Source: an uncultured Actinomycetes bacterium (GTDB taxonomy: Bacteria; Actinomycetota; Actinomycetes; S36-B12). From it: DNA of 37,957 bases. The stretch is taken from NCBI GenBank assembly GCA_903832025.1, contig CAIKZY010000170.1:1-37957 (forward strand). The letters run 5' to 3'. Below the pieces are notes generated by a model. The model was not told the origin of the DNA. It did not search any database and worked only from the letters and a program-made list of their open reading frames with translations. Positions 8,960 to 17,188 of the stretch are shown piece by piece. The position numbers were made by a program, and so were the translations under genes. Numbering within the stretch: the first letter of the stretch is position 1; every line of letters starts with the position of its first letter.

Positions 8960-9385
8960 GTGAACCTGAAGTACGCCGCGTTGACACTGGTTGCCGTCGT
9001 GGCTTCGCCCTTGGTGGCCACCGGGATTGCGCACGCTGCCACACCCAAGCCGAATACCATCGTCAACTGCGCCGGCAAGCAGGTCACCAAACCTGCAAAT
9101 ATCGTCCTCACATGCGCTGATGCAGGCGTTGCACTGACCAAGATCACCTGGACCAGCTGGACGCTGAATTCAGCGAAGGGCAAGGGCATGCTGACCTGGA
9201 ATTCGTGCCTTCCCACATCGTGCGCGGCAGGTGTGGTGGTGAATTACCCGGCAGACATCACCTTGGGAGGTCTTGCTTCAGGGCCAGGAATGAACGTGTT
9301 CTCCAAGGTCAGTGTCACATTTCCCAAGGGCGGCCCGGCTGCGCTGGAGAGCGGGACGTACACGTTGAATAACTCACTGCGCTAG
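8960..9385 (+). CDS. Small secreted protein of an actinobacterial family, function unknown
   Basis: A 141-aa exported protein. Residues 1-26 form a signal peptide ending AHA before ATPKP. The mature part has paired Cys (NCAG, LTCAD, NSCLPTSC) and a repeated Trp pattern (ITWTSWTLNSAKGKG), a layout I recognise from small secreted actinobacterial proteins of unknown function. GTG 8960 is chosen because AAGGAG at 8949-8954 sits five bases upstream; the GTG at 8954 would overlap that site. An inverted repeat GGGACA (8882-8887) / TGTCCC (8901-8906) lies in the upstream gap. Probably monocistronic. Confidence 0.78.
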   Translation: MNLKYAALTLVAVVASPLVATGIAHAATPKPNTIVNCAGKQVTKPANIVLTCADAGVALTKITWTSWTLNSAKGKGMLTWNSCLPTSCAAGVVVNYPADITLGGLASGPGMNVFSKVSVTFPKGGPAALESGTYTLNNSLR

Positions 9386-9491
9386 CACGGCTGACAATCG
9401 CGGGAATGGGTATCAGATATTCCTGCGCACAAGCTGGTAACCGATTCCGGGGTAGCCGGCGATATGAGCACGTGACGCCCGAACAGGCACT

Positions 9492-10490
9492 GTGTGCCAC
9501 GATACGCACGTGGCCCACAAGACCGTCAAACTGACCGCATTCGCGATCGCCTTGATCGTGGTGGTCTTGCTGCCCGGAGCACTGCTGTCCGCCGCAGGGC
9601 TGCCATATGCCGGGAGCGCCGCATCCTTGGGTGGCATAACTGGGGTCTGCGCGGTGATCGTCGTTGGCCTGCGCGGAACTGTTCCTGTGGCGCTATGCGC
9701 CGGGGTGCTGGTGATGCTGGCGATGACCGCGTATCACCGTCCCTGGTGGGCGTTCATCGTTCTGGCAACCGCCGCAGCACTGCTTGGCCTGGTGGACATC
9801 AAGGGACTGTCCGCCGCGTATGCGTTCGTGCCGATCTGTGCGGGGTTCGCCCTGGCAATGCCGCCAGTGCTTGCGCACAACACGGTGTTCGGGGCGGTCA
9901 TCGGAGGGCTCGCGACCACTGCGAGCGCTCTCCTGGCCGCTGGCTTTTCCTGGATCCTGCTCAGGAAGTTGCCTCGACCGAAATTGGTCCCATTGTCCAG
10001 GCAGCGGAGTTACCTGTACGCGTTGAATTTGGCATTCCTGATCGGCATTGCCGCATTCATCGTGGCAAAGCTGCACTTGGACAACGCCGGAGCCTGGCTC
10101 ATTTTGACGCTGGCCATCGTGGTCCAGCCATACGTGCAGGACGGAATCCCCAAGACGCTGTCGCGTGTTGGCGGTACCGTCATCGGATTCTTCATTGCGA
10201 TCGGCATTGCCACATCGGTATCCCAGCCGGCGCTGTACTACGCGTTTGGTGTGGCCTGTGTATCGGTTGCGCTCGGTCTCAAGCTGACGCATCAGAGCTA
10301 CTGGACCTATGCCATGTTCTTGACCCCGGGTGTGGTTCTGTTGGTGGGGACCAGCTCCTCGGTCACCAGCACCGCTCAGGCGCGACTGTGGGCAACCATT
10401 GCCGCCGGTGCAGCTGCGCTTGCCGTGATGCTGATCACCGCACCGTGGTATCGCCGTGACGCGCAGCGGCTGAATCTGCCGAGATACTGA
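9492..10490 (+). CDS. FUSC-family integral membrane protein
   Basis: A roughly 332-aa protein made almost entirely of hydrophobic segments in two blocks of about five helices, separated by a short basic cytoplasmic stretch (RKLPRPKLVPLSRQRSY). The second block (AWLILTLAIVVQPYVQDG, then a Gly-rich helix with RVGGTVIGFF) matches the fusaric-acid-resistance-like (FUSC) signature, in which the R-x-x-G-T-x-x-G motif is conserved. The family is linked to efflux of aromatic acids, but the substrate cannot be read here. GTG 9492 and GTG 9510 are both possible starts. A weak hairpin GACCA/TGGTC at 10511-10524 follows the stop. Confidence 0.8.
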   Translation: MCHDTHVAHKTVKLTAFAIALIVVVLLPGALLSAAGLPYAGSAASLGGITGVCAVIVVGLRGTVPVALCAGVLVMLAMTAYHRPWWAFIVLATAAALLGLVDIKGLSAAYAFVPICAGFALAMPPVLAHNTVFGAVIGGLATTASALLAAGFSWILLRKLPRPKLVPLSRQRSYLYALNLAFLIGIAAFIVAKLHLDNAGAWLILTLAIVVQPYVQDGIPKTLSRVGGTVIGFFIAIGIATSVSQPALYYAFGVACVSVALGLKLTHQSYWTYAMFLTPGVVLLVGTSSSVTSTAQARLWATIAAGAAALAVMLITAPWYRRDAQRLNLPRY

Positions 10491-10601
10491 TCCCACGCCC
10501 TTGCATGTCCGACCATGATTGGTCACTAGCCACTCGGCGTATGGCTGTCATTGCCTGATCTGCATAGCCTGTTGTTGAACTTCGACGGCATGGGGGTAGC
10601 G

Positions 10602-11081
10602 ATGGCGCAGCTGGTGGTCGGGATAGACGGATCCCCGCAGTCTCGGGATGCACTTGCCTGGGCCCTGCGACTGGCACCGGCTTTTCCGGCCACGATTCAC
10701 TGCGTGATTGCGTGGCAGTTCCCGAACATCTACGGCTGGGGCATGGGCGGACTTCCCAATACTCCGGAGATCCTGGAATTGGATGCTGCTGCGCTGCGCA
10801 CGGTGAATGAGGTTGTCGAGGAGGTAGCCGGTGGTGATGCAGCCGGTGCCATCGAAACCTCAGTTGTCTCGGGCAACCCCGCAAGCGCGCTGATTCACGC
10901 CAGCGCTTCCGCGGCGATGCTGGTGGTTGGCAGTCGAGGACTTGGTGGGTTCACCGGGCTGCTACTCGGTTCGGTGTCGATCGCCTGCACCGAACACGCC
11001 AAATGCCCTGTGCTTGTCGTGCGCGGAAATACCGGGTTGCCGCCCGATCTCCGCAATCCAGCACCGGGATCCACGACATGA
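10602..11081 (+). CDS. Universal stress protein, UspA family (ATP-binding type)
   Basis: A 159-aa single-domain Usp. The N-terminus MAQLVVGIDGSPQSRDAL is typical, and the C-terminal GSRGLGGFTGLLLGSVS carries the G-2x-G-9x-G-S ATP-binding signature, followed by CPVLVVR. The ATG at 10602 is chosen over one at 10551 because the family begins there and GGGGGTAGCG precedes it. The stop overlaps the start of the SPFH gene by four bases (ATGA), so the two are translationally coupled. Such proteins modulate stress physiology; a specific partner is suggested only by this coupling. Confidence 0.9.
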   Translation: MAQLVVGIDGSPQSRDALAWALRLAPAFPATIHCVIAWQFPNIYGWGMGGLPNTPEILELDAAALRTVNEVVEEVAGGDAAGAIETSVVSGNPASALIHASASAAMLVVGSRGLGGFTGLLLGSVSIACTEHAKCPVLVVRGNTGLPPDLRNPAPGSTT

Positions 11082-11869
11082 GCATCTGGGCCTGGGTGGT
11101 AGTGGCTGCCGGGGTCGTTCTCCTGCTTGTTCTGCTTCGGTTGTCGATTCGGATTGTGCAGCAGTATGAACATGGCGTGCACTTTCGACTCGGGCGAGTG
11201 ATCGGTGTGCGCCAGCCGGGAATCCATTTCATTATTCCCGTAGTGGACACCCTTCGGCTGGTGTCCCTGCGCGTTGTGACGATGCCGATCCAGTCCCAAG
11301 GAATCATCACGCGGGACAACGTGAGTGTGGATGTTTCGGCGGTTGCGTATTACAAGGTCGTGGATGCCAAGAAGTCCGTCGTCGCCATCGAGAGTGTGTC
11401 GGAAGCCATCGATCAGATCGCGCAGACAACGCTTCGCAAAGTGGTGGGCCAACATTACCTCGATGAGATTCTGGCCGAAACTGACCGATTGAACCTCGAT
11501 ATTCGCCGCATACTGGAAAGCACGACTGAGGTATGGGGTGTTGAGGTCGTGCTGGTGGAGCTCAAGGACATCCAACTCCCCGATTCCATGAAACGCGCCA
11601 TGGCTCGGCAGGCTGAGGCCGAGAGGGAAAAGCGGGCCAAGATCATCAATGCCGAGGGTGAGTCGCTCGCCGCCGCTGCCCTGGGTGAGGCGTCCGATGT
11701 GATGATGGCGCACCCGATTGCTCTGCAACTGCGCAATTTGCAGTCTCTGGTGGAGATTGGCGTTGACAAGAACACCACAGTCGTCTTTCCTTCACCGATC
11801 ATGACCACCATTGAGGAACTCAAGGCCTTTATCCTGCGGGAGAAGGGATCTGCTGAGCGCGGTTCGTGA
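11078..11869 (+). CDS. SPFH/Band 7 membrane protein (stomatin/slipin-like)
   Basis: A 263-aa protein with one N-terminal membrane anchor (about residues 4-22), then a Band 7 domain with QQYEHGVHFRLGRV, PGIHFIIPVVD and the DNVSVDVSAVAYYKV core. An Ala/Glu-rich coiled stretch (MARQAEAEREKRAKIINAEG) and the usual short tail follow. Bacterial slipins form membrane microdomain scaffolds; no NfeD partner is next to it. The start is the ATG overlapping the uspA stop. It ends nine bases before the convergent virB4 gene, which closes the non-conjugation block. Confidence 0.9.
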   Translation: MSIWAWVVVAAGVVLLLVLLRLSIRIVQQYEHGVHFRLGRVIGVRQPGIHFIIPVVDTLRLVSLRVVTMPIQSQGIITRDNVSVDVSAVAYYKVVDAKKSVVAIESVSEAIDQIAQTTLRKVVGQHYLDEILAETDRLNLDIRRILESTTEVWGVEVVLVELKDIQLPDSMKRAMARQAEAEREKRAKIINAEGESLAAAALGEASDVMMAHPIALQLRNLQSLVEIGVDKNTTVVFPSPIMTTIEELKAFILREKGSAERGS

Positions 11870-11878
11870 GCAGGTGCA

Positions 11879-13192
11879 TCATCCTGCTTTGGTGTTCCAC
11901 AGTCGGGCTTCACGCTCACTTCGCGCCGTCTGCACCAGCCAGGAGCGCCGGCCCGAGACCGCAGTCTCAACGCTCCACAGAAATTCTCCGGTGCACACAT
12001 CCCTGATCGTCTGCGTTTCGGTGATATTCAGTCGCAGGAGCTGTTGGGCCTGTGCGGCGTCATCGGCGGTCAGATGACCCAGGATATGCACGTCGGATAG
12101 ATGAAAGACTGTCTCCACCGACGCTCGATGTGTTGAGCCTGGCTGGCCAAACATGGCGATGTCACCTGGCCTGTGCATGATCATCATGGTCGCCAGGTTC
12201 TGCGCACGTGCCAATCGCAATCGTTCGGCATGCGCCACAGCTGCTGACTCGTGCTTGAGCAATTGCCATGCCTCATCCAGGACGAGAAGCCGATCTGCCG
12301 GTTCACCCAGTGCCATCGTGTGCATCCACCCCTGGACAGCAGCAAAGGCGCACTCGCGAAGTTCGGTGGGCCCGGACAGCTGACCGAGAGAAGCGACGAA
12401 GAACGCAGTGTCCGGATTGAAGCAGACCGTGCTGGGTCGATCAAGGAGGTTGGCGAAGGAGGATCTGGGGGCAGTGAGTCGATCAAGTGGCGGCAGGAGC
12501 GTTCGTCCAGCATCGCGCAAGTCGGCAGCAGCCTTCAATGAGTACCCGACAGGATCTGCGATATGCATGCGCACATCCGTCAGCCTGGCATCGGCTGGCA
12601 GTTCAGCGGTGGCACGTGACAAGGCCAGGAGCTCCACGTCTGTCAGACGGCGTTCGCCCACGATCTCCAGGAGAACGCGCACTGCGCGCATCCGCTGCTC
12701 TCCAGCGCTGGCTGCATCGAGTCCCGCCGGCACGTCCAGGGGGTTCAGGGCAATGTCAGGCTCACCAAATCGGACCGCAACGCCGCCATACGCGTCGGCG
12801 TACCTGGCCCAGTCGCTCTTGCCGTCGACGACCATGACTTTTCTGCCCTGATGGGCAAGTGCGCGCAGGGCGATGGCGCAGGCAGTCGTCGATTTTCCCG
12901 AGCCGGTGGAACCGAGCATCGAGATGTTCATGGCGTTCGTGATGCCTGATCGATACCAACTGTGGGCATCGAAACTGAAGGGTGACCCGTCAGGAAGGGG
13001 CCCGATCACCGGTCCGCCTGCGTCGGGAGCGGCCGAGGTAAGCCAGGGCCAGGCAGTTGCCGCTGCCATCGATGAGATGGGCGCGGCGCTCCTCGGCCTA
13101 TCGGTGACGGCATCCCATCCGGTGCTGCGACTGGGCCCCTGGCTGGAAGCCGAGCGTGGCGGTGCAATGACACGGGAGCGCCGATTCCTCAT
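11879..13192 (-). CDS. VirB4-like ATPase of the type IV secretion system
   Basis: A 437-aa ATPase that powers T4SS assembly or transfer at the inner membrane. Walker A LGSTGSGKST lies at about residues 93-102 after an N-terminal region rich in Ala, Ser and Pro. Walker B LLVLDEAW lies near 302-309, followed by the RAQNLATMMIMHRPGD motif typical of VirB4/TraC. The tail (CTGEFLWSVETAVSG) also resembles VirB4 proteins from Gram-positives. Most of the N-terminal VirB4 domain is missing here and appears to be supplied by the upstream SCO6880-like protein, to which it is coupled by an ATGA overlap. It is the last gene of the operon. Confidence 0.88.
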   Translation of the reverse strand: MRNRRSRVIAPPRSASSQGPSRSTGWDAVTDRPRSAAPISSMAAATAWPWLTSAAPDAGGPVIGPLPDGSPFSFDAHSWYRSGITNAMNISMLGSTGSGKSTTACAIALRALAHQGRKVMVVDGKSDWARYADAYGGVAVRFGEPDIALNPLDVPAGLDAASAGEQRMRAVRVLLEIVGERRLTDVELLALSRATAELPADARLTDVRMHIADPVGYSLKAAADLRDAGRTLLPPLDRLTAPRSSFANLLDRPSTVCFNPDTAFFVASLGQLSGPTELRECAFAAVQGWMHTMALGEPADRLLVLDEAWQLLKHESAAVAHAERLRLARAQNLATMMIMHRPGDIAMFGQPGSTHRASVETVFHLSDVHILGHLTADDAAQAQQLLRLNITETQTIRDVCTGEFLWSVETAVSGRRSWLVQTARSEREARLWNTKAG

Positions 13193-14631
13193 AGCAAGCC
13201 GCCAAGGGGAGTCAAGGTGAACAGCACGGTCGGCGTTGGGTAGGCAACCGAAGTGAACCGAAGTGGGGCGGCTTCCCGAATCAGCACTGACGTGGCTGCC
13301 GCAACGGTCTCACGGTCGGATCCGCTGACCACTGCGTGGATGACCAGTTCGGTTTCCACGTGTCCACGAGCCGCCTGCGCGCCCATCTGATGCAGTGACG
13401 CCATCTCGCGTTGCAATCGGTGCGTATCGATCAGCAGACCCGACATCGGCGAGGTGTCGGCTGCAATCTGTTGGCGTCGCAGTTTCAATTGCCTGACCCG
13501 TGTGCGGGCTTGAGTTCGCTCAGGCGGAATCGGACGGATGGTCAGTGCGAAGGCCACCTGAACTCCCGGTCGTACCGCCATCAGCGGGGCCAGAACATTC
13601 CCGTCAACTTCGATGGCTGTGGCGCAGACGGCGCTCAAGGCTGTGTGGGCGCTATGCGGGGTTACCAGAAACTCGGCAGTGTCCTGATACGACGGAAATA
13701 TCGGTCGCTGCTTGGGAGTCTGCGTGTGTTCGCGGCCCGTTGGCCCGTCTGGCAGTGGAAGAAACGGGGCGAGCAGTGCCTCTTGCACCTGATCTCGAGT
13801 GATTTGACCAGTGACGGAAATTCCCGCCTGCCGCATCGCGGATGTCAGTGCCGCACCGCCGGCCTGCAACGTCCCCGACGCCTGCTTGAGCAGGCGTGCA
13901 TCAAAGGTTGCGGCAAAGACGGTATGCGATGTTTGAGCCGACAGGTGTGCCAGGAAATCCTGGTATCCCTCTCGCGCGAGTGGAACGGCATCGCTGCGAT
14001 GTTCACGATGCCAGGCATGGGCGGACGTGAGCGCATCGGCAGTTGACGTCCGGTGGTGAACGGTAACTCCGATCAAGCCCGGTGTGAGCGCGAACGTATT
14101 GATGGCGCTGGCCCAGCGCGAGATCGCGTGATCCTGGTCGGGCCCGTCGAGCAATTGATACGCCGGACCTTCCACATGCCAGGCAAGCGTCTGGCGAGCT
14201 CCGGGTTTGCCCGATCGCGGCCTGGGCAAGGTGAACACGTCCTGTTCGTCGACACGGCTGACTCCTGCTCGGGCTAATCGGCCAGGCGCCGCACTGAACA
14301 GCAGATCCGTAGTGCCGCGGTGGAACTTGCGAGGGACGTTGATTGCCTCATACCGGGACAGTCGGGAAGTCTGGCGGCGCGCGGCTCGCACCTGGTGAGC
14401 CAGGAGGTACCACCCGTTGCGTTGATTCCTGCGGATACAGCTGATGACCGCCAATTCGGTGATCAGCAGCACCAGCCAGGGCCAACCGGGCGGCCCGGTG
14501 ACCGTGAGAACCACTGAGCACAGCACGGCACTGATCGAGGAGATGAGTTGCAGACCTGAGATTGGGCCGACAAGGTATGCCGCTCGTGGTGCGGCAAGCA
14601 GGACTGTGCGACGTGTCAGAGTCTCGGTCAT
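13189..14631 (-). CDS. SCO6880-like conjugation protein (VirB3/PrgI-type membrane N-terminus)
   Basis: A 480-aa protein. Two hydrophobic segments near residues 21-60 are followed by a basic linker (RRNQRNGWYLLAHQVRAARR) and a large soluble domain with no ATP-binding loop. This resembles SCO6880-type proteins of actinobacterial conjugation clusters, where a membrane-anchored VirB3/PrgI-like part precedes a VirB4 N-domain-like part. ATG 14631 is chosen because it follows the upstream stop by two bases and has GGTGAG before it. The open frame continues upstream to 15363, but that extension is antisense-type noise over the VirB6-like gene. It overlaps virB4 by four bases. Confidence 0.75.
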   Translation of the reverse strand: MTETLTRRTVLLAAPRAAYLVGPISGLQLISSISAVLCSVVLTVTGPPGWPWLVLLITELAVISCIRRNQRNGWYLLAHQVRAARRQTSRLSRYEAINVPRKFHRGTTDLLFSAAPGRLARAGVSRVDEQDVFTLPRPRSGKPGARQTLAWHVEGPAYQLLDGPDQDHAISRWASAINTFALTPGLIGVTVHHRTSTADALTSAHAWHREHRSDAVPLAREGYQDFLAHLSAQTSHTVFAATFDARLLKQASGTLQAGGAALTSAMRQAGISVTGQITRDQVQEALLAPFLPLPDGPTGREHTQTPKQRPIFPSYQDTAEFLVTPHSAHTALSAVCATAIEVDGNVLAPLMAVRPGVQVAFALTIRPIPPERTQARTRVRQLKLRRQQIAADTSPMSGLLIDTHRLQREMASLHQMGAQAARGHVETELVIHAVVSGSDRETVAAATSVLIREAAPLRFTSVAYPTPTVLFTLTPLGGLL

Positions 14632-14633
14632 GG

Positions 14634-15470
14634 CTATCTCACCAGCCCCAGTGCGATGGATTGTGCCGCTGAGGCGGCGTGGTGGCCAGCACCAATGCGA
14701 GTGGCCCCCTCTGCTCCGGTACTGGGCAGTGCGCGTGCGATTGTTGACAGGACGGTAAATGGCGCAAGTCCGGCCAGGATGACTCCGATGGCAAGGGCCA
14801 GTGGTGCTTCGGCTGGCGGGCTGATCTGTTGCATCATGACTGCGATGGCAAGACCCAGGGAAGCCCACAGCGGGGCAAGGAGCAGCGTGCCGAACCAGGT
14901 TGCCCACTTCACAGCGGCATTGAGGCCGCCGCGAAACGCCACCATGGAAGCAGCAATCGGAGCCATGATGACGGTGAAGAGAAAGGCATAACTGGCGATC
15001 AATCCAGCAACCACGTATGTGATCGCAGCAATCGTGGTCATGATTGTTGCGAGCAAGCTGGAGACATCTGTGGGGCTTGCCAGTGCTGGCCCCAGCCCGG
15101 CAGCGGTGATGATTGAGCGCGCGGTGTCGATCACTGGCTGCCGGACCTGCGCAGCCAGCCACAGGGCACTTGGCCCGATGCCAGCGGCGAGCATGACACC
15201 AAAGAGCGCCTGCGCCATACCTCGAACATCTGCAGCTGTCATGCTGATGATGACCACCGGAATCGCGAACCATAATCCGATCACCACACCTAGACCGGTC
15301 ATGCCGATCATGAGCCAGTTCCAGGCACCGTGTGCATTCAAAGCCGTGAGGTCCGGAGTCCACACGCCGAGGTAGTCCGAGACCAGTGAATGCAATCCGT
15401 CCTGGATATTGATGGGGGACAGTTGGGCGATGAAGTACTGGAAGGCTGATACCAGCCAGCTATTGAACAT
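14634..15470 (-). CDS. VirB6/TrbL-like polytopic conjugation protein
   Basis: A 278-aa membrane protein with about six hydrophobic segments, an N-terminal amphipathic stretch (MFNSWLVSAFQYFIAQLS) and a Gly/Ala-rich tail containing EGATRIGAGHHAASAAQS. The layout and position, between the pilin-like gene and the SCO6880-like gene, fit the VirB6/TrbL channel component. Start ATG 15470 lies two bases after the upstream stop; longer in-frame starts up to 15572 would overlap that gene. Identification rests on topology and operon position more than on a motif. Confidence 0.7.
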   Translation of the reverse strand: MFNSWLVSAFQYFIAQLSPINIQDGLHSLVSDYLGVWTPDLTALNAHGAWNWLMIGMTGLGVVIGLWFAIPVVIISMTAADVRGMAQALFGVMLAAGIGPSALWLAAQVRQPVIDTARSIITAAGLGPALASPTDVSSLLATIMTTIAAITYVVAGLIASYAFLFTVIMAPIAASMVAFRGGLNAAVKWATWFGTLLLAPLWASLGLAIAVMMQQISPPAEAPLALAIGVILAGLAPFTVLSTIARALPSTGAEGATRIGAGHHAASAAQSIALGLVR

Positions 15471-15472
15471 CG

Positions 15473-15745
15473 CTACGAGATCGCCAGGTTGGTGGAGACC
15501 CACGAATACAGGCCGGCTATCCCGGCGATAACTGCTGCACCGGCGATCCAGACGGCCAGTGCGCGCCACCATCGTCCTGAATCTCGGTCCGCCACATGTG
15601 ACCAGATCAGGCCAATCGCGATCATGATGCCGATCGCTATTACCAGCGTGGTCCCGAGCATGGTTGCGGTGTCCTTGGCAATCGAAGCCATCTTGTCCAC
15701 GATGGGGAATGTGGCGGTTGCCGTGATGCTGGTACTGCTGTTCAT
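15473..15745 (-). CDS. Small two-helix membrane protein, probable conjugative pilin (VirB2/TrbC-like)
   Basis: A 90-aa peptide with a short polar N-terminus and two hydrophobic helices (about residues 28-48 and 62-85) joined by a short charged loop (VADRDSGRWWR). That shape and its place before the VirB6-like gene fit a VirB2/TrbC pilin subunit, although no signal peptide is obvious. ATG 15745 is preceded by GAAAGGCAC at good spacing. The open frame extends to 16258, but the extension overlaps the NlpC gene and looks non-coding. The role is inferred from size and context. Confidence 0.6.
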   Translation of the reverse strand: MNSSTSITATATFPIVDKMASIAKDTATMLGTTLVIAIGIMIAIGLIWSHVADRDSGRWWRALAVWIAGAAVIAGIAGLYSWVSTNLAIS

Positions 15746-15792
15746 GATGTGCCTTTCGGTGCTCGTCGTTCGGAAGAGGTGGTCGATCGCGG

Positions 15793-16518
15793 TCAGGACG
15801 GGAGTTTCTCGGGTGGTCGAATCACCCGTCCAAATCCAGAGAGATGCGCGGTGTACCAACCTGGTGTCAACGTGCTTTGGACCACCCCTTGGCTGGGATT
15901 TGCCGCTTGCACAAAAGTGATCGCCGGACCGGTGACTGAATCGACAATGGCCACATGGTGGACTCCGCCGGCGAACCAGAAGACGAGATCTCCTGGCTGA
16001 ACGTCGGATTGCGCGATGTGCTGTACCTCGTCCCATTGCGAGTACGAGTACGCGGTCAGGTGCACCCCCGCAGCGCCCCACGCTGCCGCAGTCAAGGTCG
16101 AGCAGTCCCAAGTCCATGGTGGCCGTGCCATTCCATCGGCCACGTATGGCTTTCCCAATTGCTCCACCGCAAAAGCAATGGCCGCCCGTGCTCGTGCATC
16201 GGGGGCTTGCAATTGTGATACGACGGGAAACTGTGCCACCGCGCTCAAAGTTGAGCACAGCGCGTGCAGACCGTTCGGTGTGGAACTCTGGTCTGACGGA
16301 TTCGGGCTGCTGGCCAAAGCCGGTGCCGGTGTCTGCATCGGTATCGGCAGTGCTGCAGCAGCATGCCTGTCAGTGCACGTGTGCTGCAACGACAGTGCAC
16401 ACATCGCCGAGCCGAGAAAGAGCAGCGGAGCCATGCAGACGCCCAGTGTCATTGCGCCAAGCAGGGCAAGTGGCTTGCGAAAGCGCACAGCCAGCTGGAC
16501 GAGCAGCGCAACGGGCAT
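15793..16518 (-). CDS. NlpC/P60 cell-wall hydrolase of the conjugation apparatus (VirB1-like role)
   Basis: A 241-aa exported protein: one N-terminal hydrophobic segment (about residues 17-42), a Pro/Ser-rich linker, then an NlpC/P60 domain from about 105. The catalytic Cys139 lies in WDCSTLT and His188 in GGVHHVAIVDS, with PGDLVFW between them as in active C40 peptidases. It would locally open peptidoglycan for the secretion channel, the role VirB1/VirD4-neighbouring hydrolases play in Gram-positive conjugation. The ATG is preceded by TGGAGGACTC. A long perfect inverted repeat lies 23-67 bases upstream. Confidence 0.88.
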   Translation of the reverse strand: MPVALLVQLAVRFRKPLALLGAMTLGVCMAPLLFLGSAMCALSLQHTCTDRHAAAALPIPMQTPAPALASSPNPSDQSSTPNGLHALCSTLSAVAQFPVVSQLQAPDARARAAIAFAVEQLGKPYVADGMARPPWTWDCSTLTAAAWGAAGVHLTAYSYSQWDEVQHIAQSDVQPGDLVFWFAGGVHHVAIVDSVTGPAITFVQAANPSQGVVQSTLTPGWYTAHLSGFGRVIRPPEKLPS

Positions 16519-16540
16519 GAGTCCTCCAGATCAGGCAGGT

Positions 16541-16585
16541 GCAGTACCGGTCGGACTCCGGGGGAGGTCGTCCGACCGGTACTGC
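16541..16585. promoter_or_regulatory. Perfect 15-bp inverted repeat upstream of the NlpC gene
   Basis: GCAGTACCGGTCGGA (16541-16555) is exactly complementary to TCCGACCGGTACTGC (16571-16585), with a 15-nt spacer. It lies in the only sizeable gap (120 bp) inside the T4SS operon. It has no following T-run on the minus strand, so it is more likely an RNA stability/processing hairpin or a protein-binding site than a terminator. Confidence 0.6.
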
Positions 16586-16638
16586 GGTCCGCGAAGTCGC
16601 CGATTGGTCAGATCAACGTCGGCGCGGACAGCGGGGGG

Positions 16639-16800
16639 TCAGGGCATGCTCTTTCGCATGTCATGACGCAGTTGAGGCAGGGATATTGCGGCGAGTAGTC
16701 GAATGAAGGCGAGTTCGACAGCACTGGCCAGATGCTGCCAGCGCCAGACTTGCGGCCAGTTGTCCCAGCCGCGATCGACCGGGGAGATCGTGGCACTCAT
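16639..16800 (-). CDS. 53-aa small ORF coupled to ssb
   Basis: A short peptide with a Trp-rich N-terminus (RGWDNWPQVWRWQHL) and an amphipathic helical C-terminal half (AFIRLLAAISLPQLRHDM). It starts in the stop of ssb (ATGA overlap at 16797-16800), which is strong positional evidence for translation. No membrane helix, Cys pair or known domain is recognised. It ends before the hairpin at 16541-16585. It may act with SSB or in DNA processing during transfer; that is only inference from coupling. Confidence 0.55.
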   Translation of the reverse strand: MSATISPVDRGWDNWPQVWRWQHLASAVELAFIRLLAAISLPQLRHDMRKSMP

Positions 16801-17147
16801 GCGCCCACGCAATTCCACGCAGCAAATCGCAAGGAGGCGCCAATTTCCTCGACGTTGAGTTCGATTGAGATTCGCTCCTGCCCGTCCTTGTCGGTGAAGG
16901 TGTGCTGTTCCAGGGAGCCTGCAGCGAGCACTCGGCTGCCCTTAGTGAAGGTGTCGGCCATGTGCTCGGCCAGCACCCCCCAACTGGTGCAGCGCAGGAA
17001 CAACGTCTCCCCGTCAATCCAGCCGGCGCTGTCCTTGTCGTACCGCCGAGGCGTGGATGCGATCGTAAAGTTGCACACTGCGGTTCCGCTTGTTGTGAAT
17101 CGAAGCTCCGGCTCGGCAGTGAGATTGCCGGTGACGGTTGTTGACAT
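16797..17147 (-). CDS. ssb: Single-stranded DNA-binding protein
   Basis: A 116-aa OB-fold SSB that binds single-stranded DNA. It begins MSTTVTGNLTAEPELRFT and contains the core TAVCNFTIASTPRR, FLRCTSWGVLAEHMA and GSRVLAAGSLEQHTF. The acidic-tip C-terminal tail of housekeeping SSBs is absent: the protein stops soon after the OB fold. This suits a plasmid or conjugation-specific SSB that does not recruit the full replication machinery. ATG 17147 is chosen because GAAAGGAAC precedes it; an in-frame ATG lies at 17162. It sits between DUF4192 and the coupled small ORF. Confidence 0.93.
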   Translation of the reverse strand: MSTTVTGNLTAEPELRFTTSGTAVCNFTIASTPRRYDKDSAGWIDGETLFLRCTSWGVLAEHMADTFTKGSRVLAAGSLEQHTFTDKDGQERISIELNVEEIGASLRFAAWNCVGA

Positions 17148-17188
17148 GGCCGTTCCTTTCATTGGTGTTGTGGTGGATTTGGCTGGAT

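Noticed and set aside
14632-15363. Long N-terminal extension of the SCO6880-like frame (724 aa in total)
   Set aside because: The extension is rich in His, Arg and Cys, overlaps a clear VirB6-like membrane gene on the same strand, and a well-placed start with ribosome binding site exists at 14631.
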